This document shows, piece by piece, positions 1-6,083 of a DNA stretch of 18,992 bases. The notes below the pieces were generated by a model. It saw nothing but the letters and a program-made list of their open reading frames with translations. It was not told the origin of the DNA and did no database searches. The stretch lies in assembly GCA_964365765.1 (NCBI GenBank), contig CAYIRB010000011.1, positions 1 to 18,992 on the forward strand. Reading direction: 5' to 3'. Numbering within the stretch: the stretch's first letter is position 1; every line of letters starts with the position of its first letter. Made by a program: the position numbers and the translations under genes. Source of the DNA: CALRGE01 sp964365765 (lineage in GTDB: Bacteria; Patescibacteriota; Gracilibacteria; UBA1369; 2-02-FULL-48-14).

Positions 1-254
1 GAAAAGACACTAAAAATGTTTTGAAAACCGTCCAAAACAGTCAAGATGTTTTTACTCTCATGTCCAGATCCGAGCCTGTCATGGTTATAATGAGTATTCC
101 CGCTTACCAAAAAATAAACCGAGAGGATTCGGATTATTTCGACGCTGAGATATACGATAAAGGGATGGATTTTTTTGCCAATTTCGCAAATCGCAATTCG
201 ATGAAAGGCGTGGAAATAGACGCCGTGAAGTTAATTCGTAACGACAGAGATTAA
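1..254 (+). CDS. Phd/YefM-like antitoxin, 5' end cut by window edge
   Basis: The reading frame is open from base 3 to the TAA at 252-254. A TTG at base 21 could serve as a start, but the frame continues upstream without a stop. The upstream residues (KDTKNVLK) fit the N-terminal strand and helix of Phd/YefM antitoxins, so roughly a dozen residues are probably missing. The family signature is a segment of the kind EPVMVIMSIPAYQKI, matching the usual pattern of a Pro-Val-Val strand followed by a conserved Tyr (inference from family shape). The C-terminal half is charged and would wrap the toxin. The downstream PIN gene starts on the base after this stop, the classic order for a type II toxin-antitoxin operon. 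Such antitoxins normally bind their own promoter, which here lies outside the window. Confidence 0.72.
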   Translation, partial: KDTKNVLKTVQNSQDVFTLMSRSEPVMVIMSIPAYQKINREDSDYFDAEIYDKGMDFFANFANRNSMKGVEIDAVKLIRNDRD

Positions 255-704
255 ATGAAAAACGCGGTAACGGTTGATTCATCGGTATTCCTGTCAAGTC
301 TGTTTAAAGATGAAACGAATCATGAGATATCGGTAAAGTTTCTTAACTGTTTAAAAAAGAAAAAAATTCAAATAATTATCCCGATGATTGTTTATTTCGA
401 GGTTCTTCATAATTATTATCGTGCGTCAAAAAATATGAAAGAAACAAATGAAGTTGGCGAAGAATTTATTCTGCTCAATCAAATAAAAATGCTGAAAATC
501 ATTACAATGGAGGCATCGGTTTTGGCTGAGTTCGTAGCCGACCACCATCATTTCGGCATAAAAACTTCCGATACGATTGTGGCACTTTGCGCGAAGAAAT
601 CAAAAATCCCCCTCATTACTTGGGATAAACAAATACTTAATATTTCTTCCCGCACTGTGCGGACACTCACGCCGAATGAATTTCTCGAAATGTGCGGCGG
701 GTAG
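255..704 (+). CDS. PIN-domain toxin (VapC-like ribonuclease)
   Basis: This 149-residue protein has the size and layout of VapC toxins, Mg-dependent RNases that cut tRNA or rRNA when not held by their antitoxin. The acidic active-site residues are visible: D8 in VDSSVFL, E49 in VYFEVLHNYY, D106 in TSDTIVAL and D124 in ITWDKQIL. The ATG directly abuts the antitoxin stop, so the two are translationally coupled. There is no clear Shine-Dalgarno. The gene is AT-rich compared with murA next to it, which is common for mobile toxin-antitoxin loci. VapC-type family is certain to me; the RNA target cannot be read from sequence. Confidence 0.9.
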   Translation: MKNAVTVDSSVFLSSLFKDETNHEISVKFLNCLKKKKIQIIIPMIVYFEVLHNYYRASKNMKETNEVGEEFILLNQIKMLKIITMEASVLAEFVADHHHFGIKTSDTIVALCAKKSKIPLITWDKQILNISSRTVRTLTPNEFLEMCGG

Positions 705-730
705 ACTACCTTCCTCTAAAACGTTATAAT
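702..730 (+). promoter_or_regulatory. Promoter of murA
   Basis: TAGACT at 702-707 and TATAAT at 725-730 are separated by 17 bp. The -10 box ends 20 bp before the GTG start of murA, giving a predicted leader of about 14 nt with no Shine-Dalgarno. The -35 box overlaps the stop codon of the PIN gene. Confidence 0.6.
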
Positions 731-750
731 TTCCACACTTAAAATTTCTC

Positions 751-2010
751 GTGTCTAAATTCACTGTTCAAGGGAGGCATCAGCTCAAAGGCGAAGTTTG
801 CGTTGGCGGATCAAAGAACGCCGCGCTCCCGATACTTGCGGCTACCATTTTGGCCGACGGAATTTGCACTGTCCGCAACGTGCCGGATATTTCAGACGTG
901 CACACTTTTTTGGGGATTCTGGAAACTTTGGGCGCCGTGACGACTTTCAAGAACCACACCGTAACGGTGGACTCGTCAAAAGTGAAACCGGCGCACATTG
1001 AGCATGCGCAGGTGAAAAAAATGCGCGCTTCAATATTGATTTTGGGACCGCTTCTCGGGAAATTCGGCGAAGTTCGATTGGCGTTTCCGGGCGGTTGCGT
1101 GTTAGGTAAACGTTCCATCGGGGCGCACATACACGCTCTTTCGGAATTGGGCGCGGAAATTCTTGAAAGCAATGACGACATTTATTTGCGCGCGAAAAAA
1201 CTGCGGGGAAAAAAAATTATAATGACGGAAGCCAGCGTAACGGCAACGGAAAACGCGGTCATGGCGGCTGTCATGGCGGAAGGAGTAAGCGAAATTCACT
1301 GTGCGGCGATGGAACCGCACGTTCAGGATTTGTGTAATTTTTTGATTGCCATGGGCGCGAAAATTTCCGGAATCGGCACCCCGAATTTGACAATTTCAGG
1401 CGGCCGCAAACTGCGCGGCGTCGAATATGCCGTGGCCCCGGACTATCTCGAAGCGGGCACTTTCGCGCTGGCCGGAGTTTTGACAAACAGTCACATCACA
1501 ATCACGCATATGAACCCCGGACATCTGGACAGTTTTTGGCAGGCCCTGCGCGAAGTGGGCGCCAATTTCAAACTTGGTGAAAATGAAGTGGAAATCTTTC
1601 CGCGCAACGGACTCCGCGCGCTTGAAAAACTTCAGACGGCGGTTTACCCGGGCTATCCAACCGACTTGCAAGCTCCTTTCGCGGTGCTTTTGACTCAATG
1701 TGAAGGCACGACTCAAATCAATGAAACTCTTTTTGACGGCCGCCTGAATTATCTTTTTGAATTGGAAAAAATGGGCGCGGATATCAAAATATTAAATCCG
1801 CATCAAGCTGTTGTTAGCGGCCGGAGGCCGCTGAAAGCCGCGCCAATCGTAAGCTGCGATATCCGCGCCGGTGCCGCCATGGTGCTCGCCGCGCTGATCG
1901 CCGAAGGCACAACTCAAATCAGCGACATATTGTACATCGACCGCGGCTACGAAAAACTCGACGAAAAACTTCGCCAACTCGGCGCGAAAATCGAACGAAT
2001 CCACGAGTAA
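751..2010 (+). CDS. murA: UDP-N-acetylglucosamine 1-carboxyvinyltransferase
   Basis: MurA transfers enolpyruvate from PEP to UDP-GlcNAc, the first committed step of peptidoglycan synthesis in the cytosol. The 419-residue length is normal for the family and the inside-out alpha/beta barrel repeats are complete. Visible landmarks are K22 in GGSKNAA, the active-site cysteine C116 in FPGGCVLGKR (the residue fosfomycin alkylates) and the YPGYPTDLQAPF segment near the C terminus carrying the catalytic Asp. The start is GTG at 751, chosen because it lies 20 bp after a good -10 box and begins the family's usual N-terminal strand. The last 64 bp overlap the convergent metallo-beta-lactamase gene. Presence of murA implies that the cell makes its own murein precursor. 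Confidence 0.97.
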   Translation: MSKFTVQGRHQLKGEVCVGGSKNAALPILAATILADGICTVRNVPDISDVHTFLGILETLGAVTTFKNHTVTVDSSKVKPAHIEHAQVKKMRASILILGPLLGKFGEVRLAFPGGCVLGKRSIGAHIHALSELGAEILESNDDIYLRAKKLRGKKIIMTEASVTATENAVMAAVMAEGVSEIHCAAMEPHVQDLCNFLIAMGAKISGIGTPNLTISGGRKLRGVEYAVAPDYLEAGTFALAGVLTNSHITITHMNPGHLDSFWQALREVGANFKLGENEVEIFPRNGLRALEKLQTAVYPGYPTDLQAPFAVLLTQCEGTTQINETLFDGRLNYLFELEKMGADIKILNPHQAVVSGRRPLKAAPIVSCDIRAGAAMVLAALIAEGTTQISDILYIDRGYEKLDEKLRQLGAKIERIHE

Positions 2011-2807
2011 TCGTCGAAAATTATAGAAATTGTCCCGTCCGTATCCGTTCGTAAAACTTCCACCCCGAACTCATTCGCGCCGGCCAAAGTTTCCTCATGC
2101 GGATGCCCATATTTATTGTCGGTTCCGCTGGAAATTACCATAATCCGCGGCATAATTTTATTCAACATGCTCGACGAAGTGCGACTGCCGTGATGACCGG
2201 CTTTGAAAATATCCGCGCTCAAATCATAGCCCGCGAGCAAAGATTCCTCATCTGTTTCAGCGTCGCCGGATAACAAGATTTTATGCCCGTCTCGCGAAAT
2301 CATCAGCACAACGGATTGATTATTCGCGTTCGCATTCCATTCGCCGGATTCAAACGGATACAAAACGTCCAAGTATGTATCGCCGAAACGAAAGTCGGTA
2401 TCCGCCCGCGCGGCATAAATTTTCAGTCCCCGAATTTTATCCAAAAAAGCATTGTAGGGCTTGGAATTGTAGTCCACCGGATTCAACAAAACCGCGCCGA
2501 CTTCGTACCTGTCCAGAACGTCCACCAGCCCCGCGACGTGGTCGGCGTGCGGATGCGTTAAAACCAGCAAGTCGATTTTGGAAAACATGTACGGCATCAC
2601 CTTCGGGAGCTCGCTTAAAACACTGCCGTCCGGCCCGCCGTCTATCAAGATATGATTCTGCTCCGGCGTGGTAATCAAAATGGCGTCGCCCTGCCCAACG
2701 TTTAACGCGTGGATTTGCAAGTGCGGGTAGACCTTCGCGAGTGAATTCCCGATCGAAAAATCGATAGCGAAGATCAGGCCAAAAATGACAAGCGTTGCTT
2801 TTGACAT
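1947..2807 (-). CDS. ComEC/Rec2-type metallo-beta-lactamase-fold hydrolase
   Basis: A hydrophobic N-terminal segment (residues 4-20) acts as a signal or anchor. The metallo-beta-lactamase domain that follows resembles the soluble C-terminal part of the competence protein ComEC. The metal ligands are clear: H85, H87, D89 and H90 in THPHADH, D182 in LSGDAE and H205-H206 in AGHHGS. The opening HALNVGQGDAILI and the closing KYGHPHEETL are typical of this family. The competence transmembrane domain is absent, so this is a stand-alone secreted or anchored phosphodiesterase/nuclease; a role in DNA uptake or extracellular nucleic acid breakdown is inference. I prefer the ATG at 2807; a GTG at 2816 is an in-frame alternative. 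The last 20 or so residues are encoded antisense to the end of murA and look like read-through tail rather than domain. Confidence 0.87.
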   Translation of the reverse strand: MSKATLVIFGLIFAIDFSIGNSLAKVYPHLQIHALNVGQGDAILITTPEQNHILIDGGPDGSVLSELPKVMPYMFSKIDLLVLTHPHADHVAGLVDVLDRYEVGAVLLNPVDYNSKPYNAFLDKIRGLKIYAARADTDFRFGDTYLDVLYPFESGEWNANANNQSVVLMISRDGHKILLSGDAETDEESLLAGYDLSADIFKAGHHGSRTSSSMLNKIMPRIMVISSGTDNKYGHPHEETLAGANEFGVEVLRTDTDGTISIIFDDYSWIRSIFAPSWRSFSSSFS

Positions 2808-2860
2808 CCATGCCACAGTTTTATGAGCAACAATGCGCTAGTCTAACGACAATATAAATT

Positions 2861-2879
2861 AACAGATTAAAAATCTGTT
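2861..2879. repeat. Inverted repeat, 8-bp arms
   Basis: AACAGATT (2861-2868) and AATCTGTT (2872-2879) are perfect inverted arms around AAA. The last three bases are also the start of a second inverted repeat (GTTGTC 2877-2882 with GACAAC 2891-2896), so the two stems exclude each other. Both lie between divergent genes, so they may act as DNA sites rather than RNA. Confidence 0.6.
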
Positions 2880-2896
2880 GTCGGCGCGTTGACAAC
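2878..2896. repeat. 19-bp direct repeat, copy 1
   Basis: The sequence TTGTCGGCGCGTTGACAAC occurs here and again, perfectly, at 3935-3953. It contains an inverted repeat (TTGTC...GACAA). The two copies bracket both unrecognised genes of this island. No poly-T follows on either strand, so a terminator role is unlikely. Confidence 0.85.
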
Positions 2897-2969
2897 AGTG
2901 ACTATCCAAAACTGAAGGTTTAATGTGCGCTCGGTCTTTAAAAGCCTGGCTTTTCGTGAACCAAAGATG

Positions 2970-2993
2970 TATATTCCGCTCCTTATAAGGAGC
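2970..2993 (+). promoter_or_regulatory. -10 box and 16-bp perfect palindrome before the 2999 gene
   Basis: TATATT at 2970-2975 ends 23 bp before the ATG, matching other promoters in this window. The perfect palindrome GCTCCTTATAAGGAGC (2978-2993) lies over the predicted transcription start (about 2982). It contains the Shine-Dalgarno AAGGAG (2987-2992), 6 nt before the ATG. Because only half the palindrome would be transcribed, a DNA operator for a dimeric repressor is more likely than an RNA hairpin. An inverted repeat AAAAGCC/GGCTTTT lies just upstream at 2940-2954. Confidence 0.6.
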
Positions 2994-2998
2994 TAAAT

Positions 2999-3346
2999 AT
3001 GACAGTTGATGTTAAAAAAGACGCAGTCGAGCGATTGCTTGAAAGCCACGAGGTTACTTTGCAATGTGCTCAGGAATCTACTTTGGAACAAGTCGATCTA
3101 ACCGATCGGAATAAGTATTGGCTTGCGGAAAGGGTATTGCAAGTCCTTGAAAGGCAGGGTTTGGAATTAGATTATAATCTACCTAGAATTCGATTGGTAA
3201 TTATTAAGAAAGTACCCAGTCAATTATCATACGAAGGTCTGCCATGCGTTGATCTTGACGGTTACGTTTTTATTTTTACGACAGTTGGGCCAAAACGTTT
3301 TGTTTATCGATTTAGCGTTTTAGCCGAAAACGTAAGTATGATATAA
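2999..3346 (+). CDS. Protein of unknown function, 115 residues
   Basis: I do not recognise this protein. It has no signal peptide or membrane segment and is therefore probably cytosolic. Residues 1-55 look helical and acidic, while residues 60-105 alternate hydrophobic and polar as in beta strands (LVIIKKV, GYVFIFTTVG, KRFVYRFSVL), suggesting a small alpha+beta fold. The start is well supported: a Shine-Dalgarno (AAGGAG) 6 nt upstream, rare in this window, and a -10 box 23 bp upstream. The gene ends at a TAA that overlaps the -10 box proposed for the next gene. It lies inside the segment bracketed by the 19-bp direct repeats, so it may have moved as a cassette. Confidence 0.72.
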   Translation: MTVDVKKDAVERLLESHEVTLQCAQESTLEQVDLTDRNKYWLAERVLQVLERQGLELDYNLPRIRLVIIKKVPSQLSYEGLPCVDLDGYVFIFTTVGPKRFVYRFSVLAENVSMI

Positions 3347-3347
3347 T
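3342..3347 (+). promoter_or_regulatory. -10 box before the 3352 gene
   Basis: TATAAT at 3342-3347 is preceded by TG with one base between, an extended -10. The predicted transcript starts near 3354. This is 2 nt downstream of the TTG at 3352 but about 16 nt upstream of an ATA codon at 3370, the usual distance in this window. No convincing -35 box is seen. Confidence 0.5.
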
Positions 3348-3351
3348 ATAT

Positions 3352-3891
3352 TTGGTATTATTTATAACAATAAAATATATAAATACTCCCGGTTCTCCAG
3401 AACAAAACGAGGCTAATTCTTCTCAGGATCTTTTGGTTGAATTACAATCACGAACAAAAAATGTTGTTGGTGGTATTGATGGACTACTTCAAGTCGGCGC
3501 TCTAGAAGACGAGACGGACCGGACGCTTGTGGTCGCGGCAAGGGCATTTATTGAAAATCCCTCGGAAAATCTGGCGGAAATCATGAACCATACGACAAAT
3601 ATCGGACAGGTTTTGGCCGGATATGAAATGCAAGGTGCAGATGCGGCACCGGCGATTCATGCAATGAATGCTTTTCTGTTTGCCCTTCAGTGCGTTAACC
3701 GGATAAATTATGTTGAAGGATGGCGGGATAACTTTCGTACATCATCTTCGGATACTCAGCCCAGTACTGAGCCTGCGTTAAATTTGGCTATGGCTCAGGC
3801 TCTGGATTGGGCCACAATTCTTTCAAATGGGTACAAAGACGATACCATGCTTAATGCGGTACACGATCTTCAGTCAAGGTTAAAAAGCTGA
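3352..3891 (+). CDS. Protein of unknown function, up to 179 residues, start uncertain
   Basis: I do not recognise this gene. After a Ser/Asn/Gln-rich opening, the product is almost all predicted helix (for example DLLVELQSRTKNV, ALNLAMAQALDWATILS), without a signal peptide or membrane segment. It may be a small helical bundle. The reading frame from TTG 3352 to TGA 3889-3891 (followed at once by TAA) is coding-like, but no ATG or GTG lies near the beginning. TTG at 3352 would precede the predicted transcription start, and the more natural protein start would be residue 7, whose codon is ATA at 3370. Either the start is non-canonical, or the start codon has been lost. It follows the 2999 gene closely and shares its repeat-bracketed segment. 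Confidence 0.6.
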   Translation: MVLFITIKYINTPGSPEQNEANSSQDLLVELQSRTKNVVGGIDGLLQVGALEDETDRTLVVAARAFIENPSENLAEIMNHTTNIGQVLAGYEMQGADAAPAIHAMNAFLFALQCVNRINYVEGWRDNFRTSSSDTQPSTEPALNLAMAQALDWATILSNGYKDDTMLNAVHDLQSRLKS

Positions 3892-3910
3892 TAAAAATGT
3901 CGGTGCGTGG

Positions 3911-3925
3911 TTCCGTTTAAAATTC
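3911..3925. repeat. Copy of the 3' end of the fibronectin-protein gene
   Basis: TTCCGTTTAAAATTC is identical to 4507-4521, which spans the stop codon of the surface-protein gene on the minus strand. Read on the minus strand, 3919-3953 encodes a basic tail, LSTRRQKREEF followed by TAA. It resembles the KRLKRRREF tail of that gene. This looks like the relic of another surface-protein 3' end, and it runs straight into the second 19-bp repeat. Confidence 0.5.
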
Positions 3926-3934
3926 CTCTCTTTT

Positions 3935-3953
3935 TTGTCGGCGCGTTGACAAC
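3935..3953. repeat. 19-bp direct repeat, copy 2
   Basis: Perfect second copy of TTGTCGGCGCGTTGACAAC (first at 2878-2896). The flanks differ on both sides, so the shared unit is exactly this short element plus, here, a neighbouring surface-protein tail relic. Confidence 0.85.
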
Positions 3954-3961
3954 GTCCACCC

Positions 3962-4375
3962 TTATTCGCCTTCAAAACTAAAAGCTGTGCTCCGAACACA
4001 GGCTACTGTTCCACCTTCTACGTTTTTTTCCATTGAATTGCTAGTAAAACTATGTACCTGCCTTTCAGAGTGATCTTGTACAGTACCACGAGCAGCTGCG
4101 GATGCCTGATTGTATGCATCGAACTCTGATGCACTGACTACGCATGCAACGGCAGTAGGTCGATCTTTTCGATCCTTTACAACCCAGCAGCCTATGTTCG
4201 AAGACTCAAGAGCACGAAGCAGTTACCTTTTTGTGTCTTCAATAGTGTCAATGGCTTCAGTTAATCTCTGGTCTCCTTGATCCTCTCCTATTTCTGCAGG
4301 TACTTGGGGTTCAACTTCCGGGGCGCAAGATAGTGCGGTAGCAACTGTTCCAGCTAATAGCGTGTTGAGTTTCAT
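3962..4375 (-). pseudogene. Lipoprotein gene interrupted by an in-frame TAA
   Basis: On the minus strand ATG at 4375 opens MKLNTLLAGTVATALSC, a clean lipoprotein signal peptide with the lipobox ALSC (C17). The frame runs 50 codons to a TAA at 4225-4223. It then stays open in the same frame for 86 more codons before the TAA at 3964-3962. The downstream part looks like genuine protein (CWVVKDRKDRPTAVACVVS, FDAYNQASAAARG, EGGTVACVRSTAFSFEGE) with three cysteines. A single-base change (for example CAA to TAA) would explain the break. The promoter is intact, so loss is recent, or the base is a sequencing error. A genuine 50-residue lipoprotein is a less likely alternative. No family is recognised. 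Confidence 0.65.
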
Positions 4376-4398
4376 ATTTTTGAAATTATGAAATAATA

Positions 4399-4427
4399 AT
4401 TATACTATATTAGTCGTAACATGTAAC
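4399..4427 (-). promoter_or_regulatory. Promoter of the interrupted lipoprotein gene
   Basis: On the minus strand TATAAT (4404-4399) lies 17 bp after GTTACA (4427-4422), and ends 23 bp before the ATG at 4375. This is the same spacing as at intact genes nearby. The rest of 4376-4512 is AT-rich and holds no gene I can support. Confidence 0.55.
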
Positions 4428-4506
4428 TCATCCAATAACAAGGGTGGATTTACTGATGATGCAGGTAGTTATACTCCTCTGAAATAGAAGTACAGCCTGA
4501 TGGTGA

Positions 4507-4521
4507 TTCCGTTTAAAATTC
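4507..4521. repeat. 15-bp repeat at surface-protein stop codon
   Basis: Identical to 3911-3925. It covers the last codons and TAA of the minus-strand fibronectin-protein gene. Confidence 0.5.
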
Positions 4522-5979
4522 TCTTCTTCTTTTGAGTCGTTTTAAGACAGCCGCGCCCGCGAGAGACATCGGTACAAGAACCAAAAGTTCGGGGCCCGAT
4601 TCCGGAAGCGTAACAGTGGTTAATTCACCCTCCGACTTGTTTCCGTTCGCGTCCACCGCGCTAACTTTAAAGGTATAACTCGAACCCGCGGTCAAATCTT
4701 GAACATCATACGATGTCAAACTTGAAGCGACTTCAACCGCCGCGCCAAAAGTGAGCCCGCCGTCGGCGCTCATGTAGACAAGGTATTTTGCCAAGTCGCC
4801 CGCGCTGTTCATGCTTGCCGTCCAAGTCAATCGAACGCTTGTTTCATTCAAAATCACATTCATGAAATTTGTAACGTCTTCAGGAGGAATAGTGTCCGCC
4901 AAACTCAAAGTTTTCGCTACAAAGTGAACCTCGCGCGAGTCGCTCGAAAGCGATTCCCCGCTGTCATTTAACAATTTGTCGTCGGTGGATAAAATATATT
5001 CAAATCCGGGATTCATCGCGCCGGTGGTCATTACAAGAGTCGTGGGATCATTCGCGTCCGCGACAACATTTGTAATTTCAACGGTCTGCGAAGCGTCATC
5101 CGCCGACGCAATGACAAAGGCGTCCATGCCGGCAGCCGGAGTCTGCGTAAATTTCACTTTAATTTCGGTAACGCTTGTCGACTCTATCTCATCTATATTG
5201 AAGTCCGCTCCCGTGACAACGTCGCCGCTACCGGATGTCGGGACATCATCCTCAATCTTGCTCAGGGAACTTCCCGTGAAAATCGCCGTGTCGGAAGTAC
5301 CGCTCACAATTGTGTTGCCCACTAGATCTTGAACGGAGATTCCGGCCGTTAGAATGTACTGCGCGCCCGCGATTTGTTCATCAGTGATTATAAAAACCGC
5401 GGTCGGATCATCGCTTGAAACGTAAGCCTCCAAAATCACCAGCGGAGTTCCGTCGCTTGCTTCAATACTGAAGGCCGAGGCCCCGCCCGAAGGCAAAACC
5501 ACCGCCTCGGAAAAATCGACTTCAACCATTGTGCTTGAAGCGGCTTCCGCCTTGCTGACAACGGGCGAATCCGTGTCGGAAGAACTTGCCGCTTCCGGAG
5601 TCGCGCTGGCTTCATTCGAATAAAACTCGGATTCATTGCCCGCCGCGTCGTAAGCGGTCATGGCAAAATAATAAGTCACGTTGTTTGAAAGTCCGGCCAT
5701 TATGTAGGTGACTTTGTCCCCGGCATCTTTCTTGCCGAATGTATAGGAACCTCCGTCATCGCTGACCGAGGAAAGTCCGGAATACACGTAATATCCGCTT
5801 ACTCCGGTATCGTCGGTGGACGCGTCCCATGAAAGCGAAACTTCACCGTCACCGGGGAAAGCTTCCAATCCTTCCACATCCGAAGGCATACTTGTATCGG
5901 CCGCGAAGGCGACCATACTTTGCGCTCCTATTAAAAGACCGAGACCGAGCGCCAAAATTTTTCTAAACTTATTTGCCAT
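4513..5979 (-). CDS. Secreted fibronectin type III / Ig-like surface protein with C-terminal sorting-like tail
   Basis: Residues 1-27 are a signal peptide (basic KFRK, hydrophobic core, cleavage after AFA). Next come a fibronectin type III domain (about 30-132; SLSWDAS, TYYFAMTAYDAAGNES), two Ig-like domains of the SbsA type (about 138-235 and 255-352; FSEAV, YILTAGISVQDLVGN), and a second fibronectin domain (about 363-456; RLTWTAS, YTFKVSAVDANGNKS). The end is LPESG (458-462), a hydrophobic stretch (465-479) and a basic KRLKRRREF. This matches the shape of sortase-type cell-surface anchoring signals, although LPESG departs from the usual LPXTG and no sortase is in view. A structural or adhesive cell-envelope role is inference. 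Its own promoter lies at 6010-6038. The 3' end has a partial copy at 3911-3953. Confidence 0.87.
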   Translation of the reverse strand: MANKFRKILALGLGLLIGAQSMVAFAADTSMPSDVEGLEAFPGDGEVSLSWDASTDDTGVSGYYVYSGLSSVSDDGGSYTFGKKDAGDKVTYIMAGLSNNVTYYFAMTAYDAAGNESEFYSNEASATPEAASSSDTDSPVVSKAEAASSTMVEVDFSEAVVLPSGGASAFSIEASDGTPLVILEAYVSSDDPTAVFIITDEQIAGAQYILTAGISVQDLVGNTIVSGTSDTAIFTGSSLSKIEDDVPTSGSGDVVTGADFNIDEIESTSVTEIKVKFTQTPAAGMDAFVIASADDASQTVEITNVVADANDPTTLVMTTGAMNPGFEYILSTDDKLLNDSGESLSSDSREVHFVAKTLSLADTIPPEDVTNFMNVILNETSVRLTWTASMNSAGDLAKYLVYMSADGGLTFGAAVEVASSLTSYDVQDLTAGSSYTFKVSAVDANGNKSEGELTTVTLPESGPELLVLVPMSLAGAAVLKRLKRRREF

Positions 5980-6009
5980 ACGTGTTTTGGTTTTTATTTA
6001 AATCATGCA

Positions 6010-6038
6010 ATTATAACAAAAAAACGACCGTCTGGCAA
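6010..6038 (-). promoter_or_regulatory. Promoter of the fibronectin surface protein
   Basis: On the minus strand TTGCCA (6038-6033), a 17-bp spacer and TATAAT (6015-6010) form a near-consensus promoter. The -10 box ends 30 bp before the ATG at 5979. No Shine-Dalgarno follows. Confidence 0.72.
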
Positions 6039-6083
6039 AGCACTTGTCTTGCCTCCTTGCACGGATGTTTTATTGCTAATCTG

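Noticed and set aside
2817..2998. Searched for a tRNA or other structural RNA in this gap.
   Set aside because: No cloverleaf, TTCGA-type T-loop or CCA end is seen; only the inverted repeats and promoter elements already listed.
3889..3894. TGA directly followed by TAA, suggesting a recoded TGA (Gly in some candidate phyla).
   Set aside because: TGA ends uvrD in an ATGA overlap with the next gene and ends the 17072 lipoprotein, and no gene here needs TGA read as an amino acid.
3935..3953. The 19-bp repeat as an intrinsic terminator of the 3352 gene.
   Set aside because: The stem is only 5-6 bp and no T run follows on either strand. The first copy lies between divergent genes, where a terminator is not expected.
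4390..4488. Plus-strand frame reading ILVVTCNSSNNKGGF, like a tiny lipoprotein.
   Set aside because: There is no start codon at the right place and it ends after about 33 codons. It also overlaps the promoter of the minus-strand gene, so chance is the simpler account.
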